From the NCBI RefSeq assembly GCF_001183545.1, contig NZ_KQ236688.1, forward strand, positions 711,149-775,148: a stretch of DNA of 64,000 nt, read 5' to 3'. Of this stretch, positions 8,407-16,244 are shown piece after piece. Position 1 is the first letter of the stretch, and every line of letters begins with the position of its first letter. The DNA is from Cellvibrio sp. pealriver. GTDB lineage: Bacteria > Pseudomonadota > Gammaproteobacteria > Pseudomonadales > Cellvibrionaceae. Under the pieces are notes generated by a model. It was given only the letters and a program-made list of their open reading frames with translations. It had not been told where the DNA came from and did not search any database. A program made the position numbers and the translations under genes.

Positions 8407-9677
8407 AGCTGATCTGCGGTCCTGCTAGTTTTAAATTACCAAATGTCTCTCAGGCTTTAAACGTTGTTTTATATGGTCAAGCTCAATCTTTAAAACAAGC
8501 GTGTGCTGGTGAGGCTGCTAGATCCGAAATTTTGCGTAGGCGCCTTGATCCCGCACCTCGATCTTGGGATTTATTGTCTATTGCTCTATCCGTTGTAACG
8601 GCAGATTTTGCAGTGTTGCGTGAGGATAGTCCTGATGGCTGGACACGAGAGATAGAGCTTCATATTGCTGTTGCTGAGCCTGAGTTTTGGTCGCAACAGA
8701 AGAAAGCAATTGAAGCAGCATTGGGTTTCCTGACAACTGACAGATGGACACTCAATTTTTATTCCGGCGGTGATGTGCAACCATCACAAAAAGAAGTTGT
8801 ACATCCAACAGAAAATTGTGTGGTTCTGCTTTCTGGTGGGCTTGATAGTTTAATCGGAACCATTGATCTTGTTACAGATGGCTTTAAGCCATTCGCTATA
8901 AGTCAAACCGTGCGTGGTGATGCTGAAAAGCAGATTCAATTTGCTGAAATTATTGGCGGTGGTTTGAATCATTTGCAGCTCAATCACAATGCATCTTCTC
9001 CTGGTAGCGATGAGCCATCTCAAAGGTCAAGATCACTCATTTTTTTAGCATTTGGTGTGATGGCGGCTACTTGTTTACAGCAGTATCACGAAGGGGGTAG
9101 GGTTCCATTATATATGTGTGAAAATGGTTTCATCGCCATTAATCCTCCATTGACTAGTGGGCGTATCGGTAGTTTAAGTACTCGTACAGCTCATCCCGAA
9201 TTTCTTTCCCGTTTTAAAAGTATCCTTGAAGCGGCTGGGCTGCGTGTTGATATTCGTAATCCGTATGAAGAAAAAACCAAAGGGCAGATGTTATTAGAGT
9301 GTAAAGATCAAAGCTTACTTAAGAAGTATGCAGCCCGTTCAACTAGTTGCGGTCGTTTTCAGCGTTTCAAGTATCGCCATTGTGGTCGATGCGTTCCTTG
9401 TCAGGTGCGTCGTGCGGCTTTTTTGACTTGGAATAAAAAAGATTCGTCTGGTTATGTGCATGACAATCTAGGGAAAAAAGATAAAGAACATGCCGCGTTT
9501 GATGATGTGCGTGCTGTTGCAATTGCGCTTGCCGCTGCTCGTGCTGATGGCACTGATGCCTGGTTGGATCAGGCGTTGTCTTATCCATCGATCAGCAATA
9601 AGAAAGGGCTTAAAGACATGTTAGTTCGAGGTTTAGCCGAGCTCGAAGCCTTGCATAAGGTCTATAAAGTAACATGA
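8403..9677 (+). CDS. qatC: QatC: QueC-like enzyme of the Qat system
   Basis: A 424-residue protein related to QueC (7-cyano-7-deazaguanine synthase), an ATP-pyrophosphatase. The PP-loop motif is VVLLSGGLDSLIG at about 141-152. A QueC-like four-cysteine zinc site lies at about 315-335 (TSCGRF, then HCGRCVPC). It is much longer than QueC (about 230 residues) because of a 135-residue N-terminal extension. No other queuosine gene is near, so modification of a base, nucleotide or protein by QueC chemistry inside a defence pathway is the likely role; the substrate is unknown. It overlaps both neighbours by 4 bp. Confidence 0.9.
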   Translation: MKLICGPASFKLPNVSQALNVVLYGQAQSLKQACAGEAARSEILRRRLDPAPRSWDLLSIALSVVTADFAVLREDSPDGWTREIELHIAVAEPEFWSQQKKAIEAALGFLTTDRWTLNFYSGGDVQPSQKEVVHPTENCVVLLSGGLDSLIGTIDLVTDGFKPFAISQTVRGDAEKQIQFAEIIGGGLNHLQLNHNASSPGSDEPSQRSRSLIFLAFGVMAATCLQQYHEGGRVPLYMCENGFIAINPPLTSGRIGSLSTRTAHPEFLSRFKSILEAAGLRVDIRNPYEEKTKGQMLLECKDQSLLKKYAARSTSCGRFQRFKYRHCGRCVPCQVRRAAFLTWNKKDSSGYVHDNLGKKDKEHAAFDDVRAVAIALAAARADGTDAWLDQALSYPSISNKKGLKDMLVRGLAELEALHKVYKVT

Positions 9678-10405
9678 TAGATTTTCACTGCCATCTTGAT
9701 CTTTATCCTGATCCTCATGCCATTGCTAACGAATGTATTAATAGAGGCATTTATCTTTTATCGGTTACTACTACACCTTCTGCCTGGAAGGGAACCAGTG
9801 AGCTTGCATCTGGCGCTTCTAGAATACGAACTGCGTTAGGTCTGCATCCTCAGATCGCACATAACCGAAAACATGAGCTTCCCCTTTTCGAGCAGTTGCT
9901 TCCAGAAACAAGATATGTGGGAGAGATTGGTCTTGATGGTGGCCCTGAATATAAAGAATATTGGTCGGATCAATACCTGGTCTTTACCCATATTTTGAAG
10001 TTATGCCAGCGCTCCGGTGGCCGAATTATGTCTTTACACAGTCGCAGAGCTGCCAAGGCGGTTTTAGATGAAATTGAAGCCCACCCTGGAGCAGGCACTG
10101 CGATTCTGCATTGGTTCTCTGGAACGCAGCGAGAACTTGATAGAGCTATATCGCTAGGATGTTGGTTCAGTGTTGGTCCAGCAATGTTGGCCAGCAAAAA
10201 AGGTTTAGCATTGGCAGCTAAGATGCCGAGAGATAGGGTTCTCACAGAAACTGATGGGCCGTTTGTTCAAATTGACGGGCGTTCAGCTTTTCCTTGGGAG
10301 TCTGAAAATTCCATTCCTTTCCTGGTGTCACTTTGGTCGGTTTCCGAACAGGAAGTTAGGGAGCAACTTAAAAATAATCTACGAAATTTAGCGATAAATA
10401 ATTGA
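9674..10405 (+). CDS. qatD: QatD: TatD-like metal-dependent nuclease
   Basis: A 243-residue TatD-family hydrolase (TIM barrel, two-metal site). The N-terminal DFHCHLDLYPD carries the H-x-H ligands at residues 5 and 7, GEIGLDGG near 83 gives the bridging Glu, LHSRRA and LHWFSG give further His ligands, and ETDGPF gives the final Asp. The length is slightly below the usual 255-265. It is the last gene of the Qat set and may act as the nuclease effector or as a processing enzyme. The next gene starts 10 bp later, so transcription probably continues. Confidence 0.9.
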   Translation: MIDFHCHLDLYPDPHAIANECINRGIYLLSVTTTPSAWKGTSELASGASRIRTALGLHPQIAHNRKHELPLFEQLLPETRYVGEIGLDGGPEYKEYWSDQYLVFTHILKLCQRSGGRIMSLHSRRAAKAVLDEIEAHPGAGTAILHWFSGTQRELDRAISLGCWFSVGPAMLASKKGLALAAKMPRDRVLTETDGPFVQIDGRSAFPWESENSIPFLVSLWSVSEQEVREQLKNNLRNLAINN

Positions 10406-10415
10406 GAGTGTAACC

Positions 10416-11444
10416 ATGGCTCATATTGAGTTCGCAGAAACGTTGGAAGACTTAAATCATGACTGTAAAGATCACTTGCAGCTCTGCGTGAGGCATATAG
10501 GAAGCAAAGGTAATACGAGCTATATAAACCGCTGTACTTTCTGTGGAGTTCAAATCGGAAATGCTATTCCCAAGTCATCTATCCAGACTCCATTACATTT
10601 TTATGATGCTGAATTGATTAGGCGTTTTGAGGAAAAATGGAAAGAGCTTTTTACATTGAGTGTCGGTGAGGGATCAACTGCATATGAACAGCCTTTGAAA
10701 TTCGAAGAGTTTGAAGAGAGGTTCGACCAATTTTTTCTAAATTTAAGTGCTGAAAAAAATGTAAATGTCGATTTGTTAATAAATTACTTGTGGCGGTACC
10801 TGAATAAAGAAACTGAGATAAGAAGACATGACTATAAAACTCCTTTTAAATCTGAAGAAGATCTTCAGGCTTGGCTATCAAATGAGTTATCGCGATGGTT
10901 TGAGGTTCATTCGGAAGTTAATGGAGTTGGTTTTGTTAATAGAGTTAAACGAAATGTCAGGATAGATTTTATTATAAAAGCGAAGCCAGAATTGGTAGCG
11001 TTAGGCTTTACAGATAAATACTTAGGGATAGAGGTAAAAAATTTAAATCCTGGAGAGCGGGATAGTTTTCACAAACGTTCTGCCCGAGGCATTTTTCAAG
11101 CATTAAGTTACTGGTATAGCGGCGCGCGCTGGACTGTGGGTACCAGAAATGATATTGAAATATGTGCGGTATTGTTTTTTAGTGATCTCTCATTTACAGA
11201 TCAAAGAGATCAATTATTCGAATCAATTGATAAACACTACCGGAAATCCTGGAATGCTTATTTAGGTATTGCAAACCATGGAAATGTTGGTGAGTTAATA
11301 TTTGACGGATCATCTGATAATTATTTCAAATGGCGAATGAATTTTGCACATTCCACGTATTTTACAGGGTACAAAAATGGTGATTTGATAATGGGTAATC
11401 ATAATTTAATTGATAAGTTAAGAATTGGTAGCTCAAATCTATAG
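10416..11444 (+). CDS. Zinc-ribbon plus PD-(D/E)XK nuclease-like protein
   Basis: A 342-residue protein with no family name I recognise. Residues 27-51 look like a zinc ribbon (LCVRH, then RCTFCG: Cys/His pair plus Cys pair). Residues 140-230 look like a restriction-endonuclease fold: a helix with the sequence SEEDLQAWLSNEL, then VRIDFIIKA (Asp about 184) and GIEVKN (Glu about 205, Lys about 207), followed by an alpha-helix with FQALSYWY. It lies 10 bp after qatD and 11 bp before the DUF2130 gene, on the same strand. It is therefore a candidate nuclease effector belonging either to Qat or to the SIR2-HerA set, or part of a separate system with the DUF2130 protein. Confidence 0.6.
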   Translation: MAHIEFAETLEDLNHDCKDHLQLCVRHIGSKGNTSYINRCTFCGVQIGNAIPKSSIQTPLHFYDAELIRRFEEKWKELFTLSVGEGSTAYEQPLKFEEFEERFDQFFLNLSAEKNVNVDLLINYLWRYLNKETEIRRHDYKTPFKSEEDLQAWLSNELSRWFEVHSEVNGVGFVNRVKRNVRIDFIIKAKPELVALGFTDKYLGIEVKNLNPGERDSFHKRSARGIFQALSYWYSGARWTVGTRNDIEICAVLFFSDLSFTDQRDQLFESIDKHYRKSWNAYLGIANHGNVGELIFDGSSDNYFKWRMNFAHSTYFTGYKNGDLIMGNHNLIDKLRIGSSNL

Positions 11445-11455
11445 AGGTAATAAAT

Positions 11456-12733
11456 ATGGCAGAACCTACAATCAAGTGCCCTAATTGTAATACCGAGATT
11501 CATTTAACTGAATCCTTAGCTGCTCCGTTACTTGAGGCTACAAAAAGGCAGTTTGAACAAAAATTGACACAGAAGGATGCTGAAATAGCCCAGCGAGAAA
11601 AGGCAGCTAAAGATAAAGAGCGAGAGCTAACAGATGCGAAGGCTAAGCTAGATGAGCAGGTTGAAGATCAGGTTCAGGAAAAGCTCAAGCAAGAGCGCAT
11701 TAAAATTATCGCTGATGCCGAAAAGAAGGCAAGTCTTTCTGTTGCTAATGACCTTGAGCAAAAATCTCGTGAGTTGGAAAGCTTACAGGAAGTATTAAAA
11801 AGCCGGGATGCTAAACTCTTGGAGGCGCAAAATGCTCAGGCAGAATTATTGAAAAAGCAACGTGAGCTTGATGATGCAAAGCGAGAGTTAGAATTAACTG
11901 TTGAAAAACGTGTGCAAGAAAATTTAGAAATGACTCGTCAAAAAGCAAAAAAAGAAGCAGAAGATGAGCAAAGGTTAAAAGTAATGGAAAAAGAGCAGAC
12001 AATCTCTGCTATGCAAAAACAAATTGAAGATTTAAAGCGAAGAGCAGAGCAAGGCTCGCAGCAGTTGCAAGGTGAAGTTCAGGAGCTGGAACTTGAAAGC
12101 ATGTTACGCTCAAAATTCCCGTTCGACTTAATTGATCCTGTGCCAAAAGGTGAGTTTGGTGGTGATGTAATTCATAAAGTTATGGGAACAAGTGGGCAGT
12201 CCTGCGGTTCCATTTTATGGGAGTTTAAACGTACTAAAAATTGGAGTGATGCTTGGTTAACAAAGCTTCGTGGAGATCAACGCGAGGCTAAGGCTGAAAT
12301 AGCAATAATTGTTAGTCATGCTCTACCTAAAGATGTTGAAACTTTTGACATGATTGATGGTGTTTGGGTCACTCATCCTCGAGCTGTTCTCCCGGTAGCT
12401 TTAATTCTAAGGCAATCTTTATTGGATATCGCGTTGGCGAGACAGTCTAATGAAGGCCAGCAAACAAAAACTGAATTGATTTATCAATACCTCACGGGAC
12501 CCCGCTTTCGATTGAGAGTGGAGGCAATTGTTGAAGCGTTCTCTACTATGCAAGAAGATCTTGATAAGGAGAGAAAAGCAATTATGAAACAATGGGCGAA
12601 ACGTGAGCAGCAGATTGAAAGTGTTATGGGGGCTACGGTAGGAATGTATGGTGATTTACAAGGTATTGCTGGTAAATCATTGTTGGAAATCGAAGCTTTA
12701 GAACTTAAAAATATTGGTTTCGATGAAAATTAA
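11456..12733 (+). CDS. DUF2130 protein: zinc ribbon, long coiled coil, nuclease-like C-terminus
   Basis: A 425-residue protein. An N-terminal KCPNCNTEIHLTE half-ribbon is followed by about 190 residues of charged heptad-like sequence (residues 25-215), a long coiled coil. The C-terminal DUF2130 domain begins near 215 (LESMLRSKFPFDLIDPVPKG), with GGDVIHKV, SILWEFKRTKNWSDAWLTKL and AIIVSHALP. The D...EFK pattern fits the PD-(D/E)XK fold proposed for DUF2130. Proteins of this family occur widely, often without defence context, and no biochemical role is established. Here the gene is inside a defence operon, 19 bp before the SIR2 gene. Confidence 0.75.
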   Translation: MAEPTIKCPNCNTEIHLTESLAAPLLEATKRQFEQKLTQKDAEIAQREKAAKDKERELTDAKAKLDEQVEDQVQEKLKQERIKIIADAEKKASLSVANDLEQKSRELESLQEVLKSRDAKLLEAQNAQAELLKKQRELDDAKRELELTVEKRVQENLEMTRQKAKKEAEDEQRLKVMEKEQTISAMQKQIEDLKRRAEQGSQQLQGEVQELELESMLRSKFPFDLIDPVPKGEFGGDVIHKVMGTSGQSCGSILWEFKRTKNWSDAWLTKLRGDQREAKAEIAIIVSHALPKDVETFDMIDGVWVTHPRAVLPVALILRQSLLDIALARQSNEGQQTKTELIYQYLTGPRFRLRVEAIVEAFSTMQEDLDKERKAIMKQWAKREQQIESVMGATVGMYGDLQGIAGKSLLEIEALELKNIGFDEN

Positions 12734-12752
12734 TAATTAATTAGGCGAAATT

Positions 12753-14018
12753 ATGGATAACTATCACGATCCTGTAAGGCATTTAAAATATCTTCGTCAA
12801 TCATTATCTCAAGATAATGAAGCTATTGGATTTTTCATATCAGCGGGATGCCCTCTGTCTGTTGCAATGCCAGAAAATGAGTGGCCTCTTATTCCTGATG
12901 TGCAAAACCTAACTATTCATATTAATAGCCAATTGGATGCTGATAAAAAATATAAATTGCTTATAAGCGAAATAGAAAAGGCCGGAAAAAATATCAAAAA
13001 TATTGAAGATATTCTGAGCTTTTTAAGAAGTTTATTGGCTGTTTCAAAAGGAGGAGATGTTAGAGGGTTAACGGAAGATGACCTTTTAGGCATTCAGAAG
13101 AAAATTTGTTCCGAAATAATAGAAAAGATTGATGTGTCCCTTCCTAAAGAAGAAACTCCGTACCATAGACTTTGTAATTGGATTCGCTCAATAGACAGGA
13201 AAGTTGCAGTTGAAATCTTTACAACGAATTATGATTTATTATTGGAGCAAGCACTTGAAGATCTAGAGGTTCCATATTTTGACGGTTTTGTTGGAGCAAG
13301 TAGGTCATTTTTTGATTTAAGAGCTGTAGAGGATAATTTAATACCAACTCATTGGTCTAGATTGTGGAAAATTCATGGCTCTATAAATTGGTGCCAGGAA
13401 GAAATTAAGGGCGAGAGAAAGGTTTATAGATCATCTGAAGTTAAAAAAAATGTGTCTCATTTAATATATCCATCACATTTAAAATATGAAGAAAGCCGAA
13501 AGATGCCATATCTAGCATTGATTGATCAACTAAATAGATTTATAAGAAAAAAATCTTCTTTTCTTATTTTGTCTGGTTATTCCTTCAATGATGCGCATCT
13601 TAATGACACTATTATCAATGCTTTAAAGGCTAACCCAACCGGAATGGTTCTTGGGTTGATGTATGGAACTTATGAAGTGGCTGCAGAAACAGTAGAAACA
13701 GTAGAAACAGTAGAAACAGTAGAAACAGTAGAAGCAGTAGAAGCAGTAGAAGCAGAAAATATAATTTTAGTTGAGCGGTATCCAGAAGCATATAAGCTTG
13801 CAAAGAAGCAGCATAACTTAAATGTATGGACTTTTGATAAGGCAATCATAGGCACTAACTTAGGGGTGTGGAGACGAATTCATGAAAAAGATGATAGTGA
13901 TTATGAATTAAATCAATTTATTGGAAATGAAAATAATTTAAAACTAGGTGATTTTTCAGTCTTTACTGATTTTTTAAAAAGAATTATAGGAAATAAAAAG
14001 GAATCATCAGGTGGCTAA
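12753..14018 (+). CDS. SIR2-domain protein of the SIR2-HerA anti-phage system
   Basis: A 421-residue SIR2-like protein. The NAD-binding region shows FISAGCPLS (about 28-36), TTNYDLLLEQAL (about 157) and KIHGSINW with the catalytic His (about 207), then LSGYSFNDAHLND (about 271). In characterised SIR2-HerA pairs this protein hydrolyses NAD+ on infection and shuts the cell down. The pairing with the adjacent HerA ATPase, overlapping by 8 bp, supports the same role. Unusual here is an in-frame run of Val-Glu-Thr/Ala repeats near residues 312-334, at the end of the Rossmann region. The gene is strikingly AT-rich even for this island. Confidence 0.85.
   Translation: MDNYHDPVRHLKYLRQSLSQDNEAIGFFISAGCPLSVAMPENEWPLIPDVQNLTIHINSQLDADKKYKLLISEIEKAGKNIKNIEDILSFLRSLLAVSKGGDVRGLTEDDLLGIQKKICSEIIEKIDVSLPKEETPYHRLCNWIRSIDRKVAVEIFTTNYDLLLEQALEDLEVPYFDGFVGASRSFFDLRAVEDNLIPTHWSRLWKIHGSINWCQEEIKGERKVYRSSEVKKNVSHLIYPSHLKYEESRKMPYLALIDQLNRFIRKKSSFLILSGYSFNDAHLNDTIINALKANPTGMVLGLMYGTYEVAAETVETVETVETVETVEAVEAVEAENIILVERYPEAYKLAKKQHNLNVWTFDKAIIGTNLGVWRRIHEKDDSDYELNQFIGNENNLKLGDFSVFTDFLKRIIGNKKESSGG
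13686..13754 (+). repeat. 9-bp in-frame tandem repeat in the SIR2 gene
   Basis: Five copies of gaaacagta are followed by two of gaagcagta and a partial gaagca, coding for repeated Glu-Thr-Val and Glu-Ala-Val. The unit is a multiple of three, so slippage would change protein length without breaking the frame. Confidence 0.95.
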
Positions 14019-15885
14019 CAAAGAAACTTATTTGGGAGACGTGAAAGATGTTAATGGAACAACGGTAAGCATAGCCTTATCGAAAGACTCTTTAACAGGA
14101 TTTATTTATATAAATGGTCAAGGTTACAGGGTTGGGCAAATCGGTAGTTTTATTAGAATACCAATCGGTTTCAATAATTTATTCGGAATTATTAGCCAAG
14201 TAGGTGCAAGTGCTGCACCAGATAATAAACCAGATGCCACCCTTATGAATCATCAATGGATGAAGATTCAATTAATTGGTGAAGCTCAAACTAATGGCAC
14301 TTTTCAACGAGGAATGTCTCAATACCCCACTATTGGCGATGAAGTACATTTGGTCTCTGAAAAAGAATTAAAAAGCATTTATGGTCAGCCTGATAAACCT
14401 TATTTTGTTAAGGTGGGGCATATATCTAATGCAGATTCTATTCCTGCACTAATTGATATCAATAAACTAGTTACAAGGCATTCTGCGGTGGTTGGAACAA
14501 CTGGGTCAGGAAAGTCCACAACAGTTGCCAGTATCATGAATGCGTTAACTGACGAGACGCGTTATCCGTCTGCGCGCGTGATTATGCTTGATTTGCACGG
14601 AGAGTATGCTCAAGCATTAGGGGATAAAGCAAATGTTTACAAGATTAATGCCAATCCAAATTCAAAATTTAAAGAAAAAGAATTGTATATTCCATTTTGG
14701 GCGTTAAATTTTGACGAGCTGTATGAAATATGTTTTGGTGATCAAGAAGGTGGCGAAAAAGAGCGTAATATAATAATGGAGCGCTTACAAAAATATAAAC
14801 GAGATTCGCTATTGAAATATCCAAAAAAAGGTGCTTCTCTCGATACGTTAAGTGCGGATACTCCTGTTCCATTTAGTATTCATCATTTGTGGTATGAGTT
14901 GTATGTAGAAACTTTTGCAACGTACTACAAAGACAGGGGAGGCCGGCCATTCGATCATATTGCATATGAATTAGATGTTAATGGAGACGAATTGAAGGGA
15001 AATGCAAAAATGGGTATTCCGCCTGTTTTTAAAAATGTATCCAATGTGGCGGGCGAGGAAAAAATCAATTATTTGCCGAGTCCACCCAATATAGGAAAGC
15101 AAATCTCTCTATTGGGAACAAAGCTGAGGGTTCCTAGATATGATTTTATATTTCAACCCAAAGAATGGTTGCCTGATGACGATGGAAAAGTTGATAAAGA
15201 TTTAGATGAGTTAATTAAAGGTTGGATAGGGGAAAAGCCAGTTACTATTTTAGATTTATCTGGGGTCCCAGCTGACATTCTTCAAACCACGATTGGAGCT
15301 GTGCTTCGTATATTGTATGAAGCTCTATTTTGGAGTAGGGATTTAAGTCAGGGAGGAAGAAATAGGCCTCTATTAATTGTTATGGAAGAGGCTCATATTT
15401 ATTTAAATGATGATTTTAAAGGTATGGCATCAAGAGTTGTTCAGCGAATAGTTAAAGAGGGACGTAAATATGGCATAGGCGCTATGATTGTAAGTCAGAG
15501 GCCTTCAGAAATTAATTCGACAATATTATCGCAATGTGGAACTTTTTTTGCTTTGAGGCTCGCGAATTCATCAGATCGAAGTCACATTACATCTGCAATG
15601 TCGGATAATTTGGATGGACTGACTAATATGCTGCCAATTTTACGAACTGGCGAAGCTATAATTCTTGGTGAAGCTGTCAAATTACCTATGAGGACAATTA
15701 TTGAGGCTCCGCCGAAAAATAGGCGTCCAGATAGCCAAGATCCAATAGTTTTCGACGAGGTCCCCACTGATGAATCAATGCATCCTGGTGGGTGGGGGAA
15801 TAAAATGGAAGCAACTCCAAATTTTGAAGAGCTTATAGAGACTTGGCGAGCCCAAAATCCAAAAATAGATAAGGTAAAACCATAG
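14011..15885 (+). CDS. HerA-like (FtsK-fold) ATPase/translocase of the SIR2-HerA system
   Basis: A 624-residue HerA/DUF87-type ATPase. An N-terminal beta-barrel (HAS-barrel-like, residues 1-120) precedes Walker A VVGTTGSGKSTTVAS at about 160-173. Then come VIMLDLHGEYA, Walker B LLIVMEEAHIYL at about 450, and VSQRPSEINSTILSQC with sensor residues. HerA proteins form hexameric rings and assemble with SIR2 partners into large complexes in the known anti-phage system. The start is GTG at 14011, with AAGGA upstream, inside the 3' end of the SIR2 gene. Confidence 0.88.
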   Translation: MANKETYLGDVKDVNGTTVSIALSKDSLTGFIYINGQGYRVGQIGSFIRIPIGFNNLFGIISQVGASAAPDNKPDATLMNHQWMKIQLIGEAQTNGTFQRGMSQYPTIGDEVHLVSEKELKSIYGQPDKPYFVKVGHISNADSIPALIDINKLVTRHSAVVGTTGSGKSTTVASIMNALTDETRYPSARVIMLDLHGEYAQALGDKANVYKINANPNSKFKEKELYIPFWALNFDELYEICFGDQEGGEKERNIIMERLQKYKRDSLLKYPKKGASLDTLSADTPVPFSIHHLWYELYVETFATYYKDRGGRPFDHIAYELDVNGDELKGNAKMGIPPVFKNVSNVAGEEKINYLPSPPNIGKQISLLGTKLRVPRYDFIFQPKEWLPDDDGKVDKDLDELIKGWIGEKPVTILDLSGVPADILQTTIGAVLRILYEALFWSRDLSQGGRNRPLLIVMEEAHIYLNDDFKGMASRVVQRIVKEGRKYGIGAMIVSQRPSEINSTILSQCGTFFALRLANSSDRSHITSAMSDNLDGLTNMLPILRTGEAIILGEAVKLPMRTIIEAPPKNRRPDSQDPIVFDEVPTDESMHPGGWGNKMEATPNFEELIETWRAQNPKIDKVKP

Positions 15886-15893
15886 GAAATTTT

Positions 15894-16097
15894 ATGCAAA
15901 GACAATCTGTTAGTTCAAGTAATGTAGCATCTGTTGGTTATGATGAAGGAACACTAGAAGTGGAATTTAATAATGGAGCGGTATATCAATATTTTGATGT
16001 GCCGCAGCATATATTTGAGGAGCTGGTTGGTGCCGCGTCAGTTGGGGCTTATCTTGCCGCACATATCAAAGGAGTCTATCGGTATTCCAAGGTTTAG
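15894..16097 (+). CDS. KTSC-domain small protein
   Basis: A 67-residue protein consisting only of a KTSC domain: SSSNVASVGYDEGTLEVEF, then NGAVYQYFDVP, and a C-terminal segment with the sequence SVGAYLAAHIKG. KTSC domains occur next to or fused to lysyl-tRNA synthetase and as phage-borne singletons; their function is not established. It is the last gene of the island transcript, 8 bp after herA, directly before a terminator and the candidate transposon end, so it may be cargo with no defence role. Confidence 0.8.
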   Translation: MQRQSVSSSNVASVGYDEGTLEVEFNNGAVYQYFDVPQHIFEELVGAASVGAYLAAHIKGVYRYSKV

Positions 16098-16115
16098 CTA
16101 GGTAATTATTTATAT

Positions 16116-16148
16116 AAAAAAATGCCCCATCGAATGGGGCATTTTTTT
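16116..16148. terminator. Bidirectional terminator between the defence island and nrdB
   Basis: A 15-bp perfect stem (7 A, then tgccccat; its complement ends in T8) has a CGA loop. Both strands have U-tracts. It terminates the rightward island transcript and can also catch the leftward nrdAB transcript. Confidence 0.9.
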
Positions 16149-16159
16149 TGATATTTCCA

Positions 16160-16214
16160 ATGTTAATGACAATAGATGCGTCGCGCTATGACATCGGATG
16201 CGTCGCTTATGACA
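16160..16214 (-). mobile_element. Candidate Tn7-like transposon end (TnsB-type repeat array)
   Basis: Read on the minus strand from 16214 there are three direct repeats: TGTCATAAGCGACGCATC, TGTCATAGCGCGACGCATC and TGTCATTAACAT. Their TGTCAT cores lie at 16214-16209, 16193-16188 and 16171-16166, spaced 21 and 22 bp. Tn7-like ends begin with TGT and carry TnsB-binding repeats of about 20-22 bp, so the pattern fits. The end lies 30 bp downstream of the nrdB stop, as Tn7 lies about 25 bp downstream of glmS. The expected 5-bp target copy here would be CAGGT (16215-16219). The partner end is outside the window. Confidence 0.65.
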
Positions 16215-16244
16215 CAGGTCGTGTCGTTCGCCGTTTTTAAAAAA

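Larger units (their letters stand above)
1..16214. mobile_element. Tn7-like transposon with defence cargo (right part)
   Basis: Inferred extent. tnsA, tnsB and tnsC-type genes lie at 1-3537, a regulator and ten defence-type genes follow to 16097, and a candidate terminal repeat array ends at 16214, 30 bp beyond the nrdB stop. The segment is clearly more AT-rich than the DNA from nrdB onward and contains no housekeeping gene. The other end, any TniQ/TnsD target selector and the target duplication lie left of the window. In Tn7 itself tnsA sits directly beside the right end. Here about 12 kb of cargo separates them, so an alternative is two stacked elements with a boundary near 3640-3670. Confidence 0.55.

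Noticed and set aside
13686..13754. Short regular repeats considered as a CRISPR array
   Set aside because: Units are 9 bp, contiguous and in frame, with no spacers.
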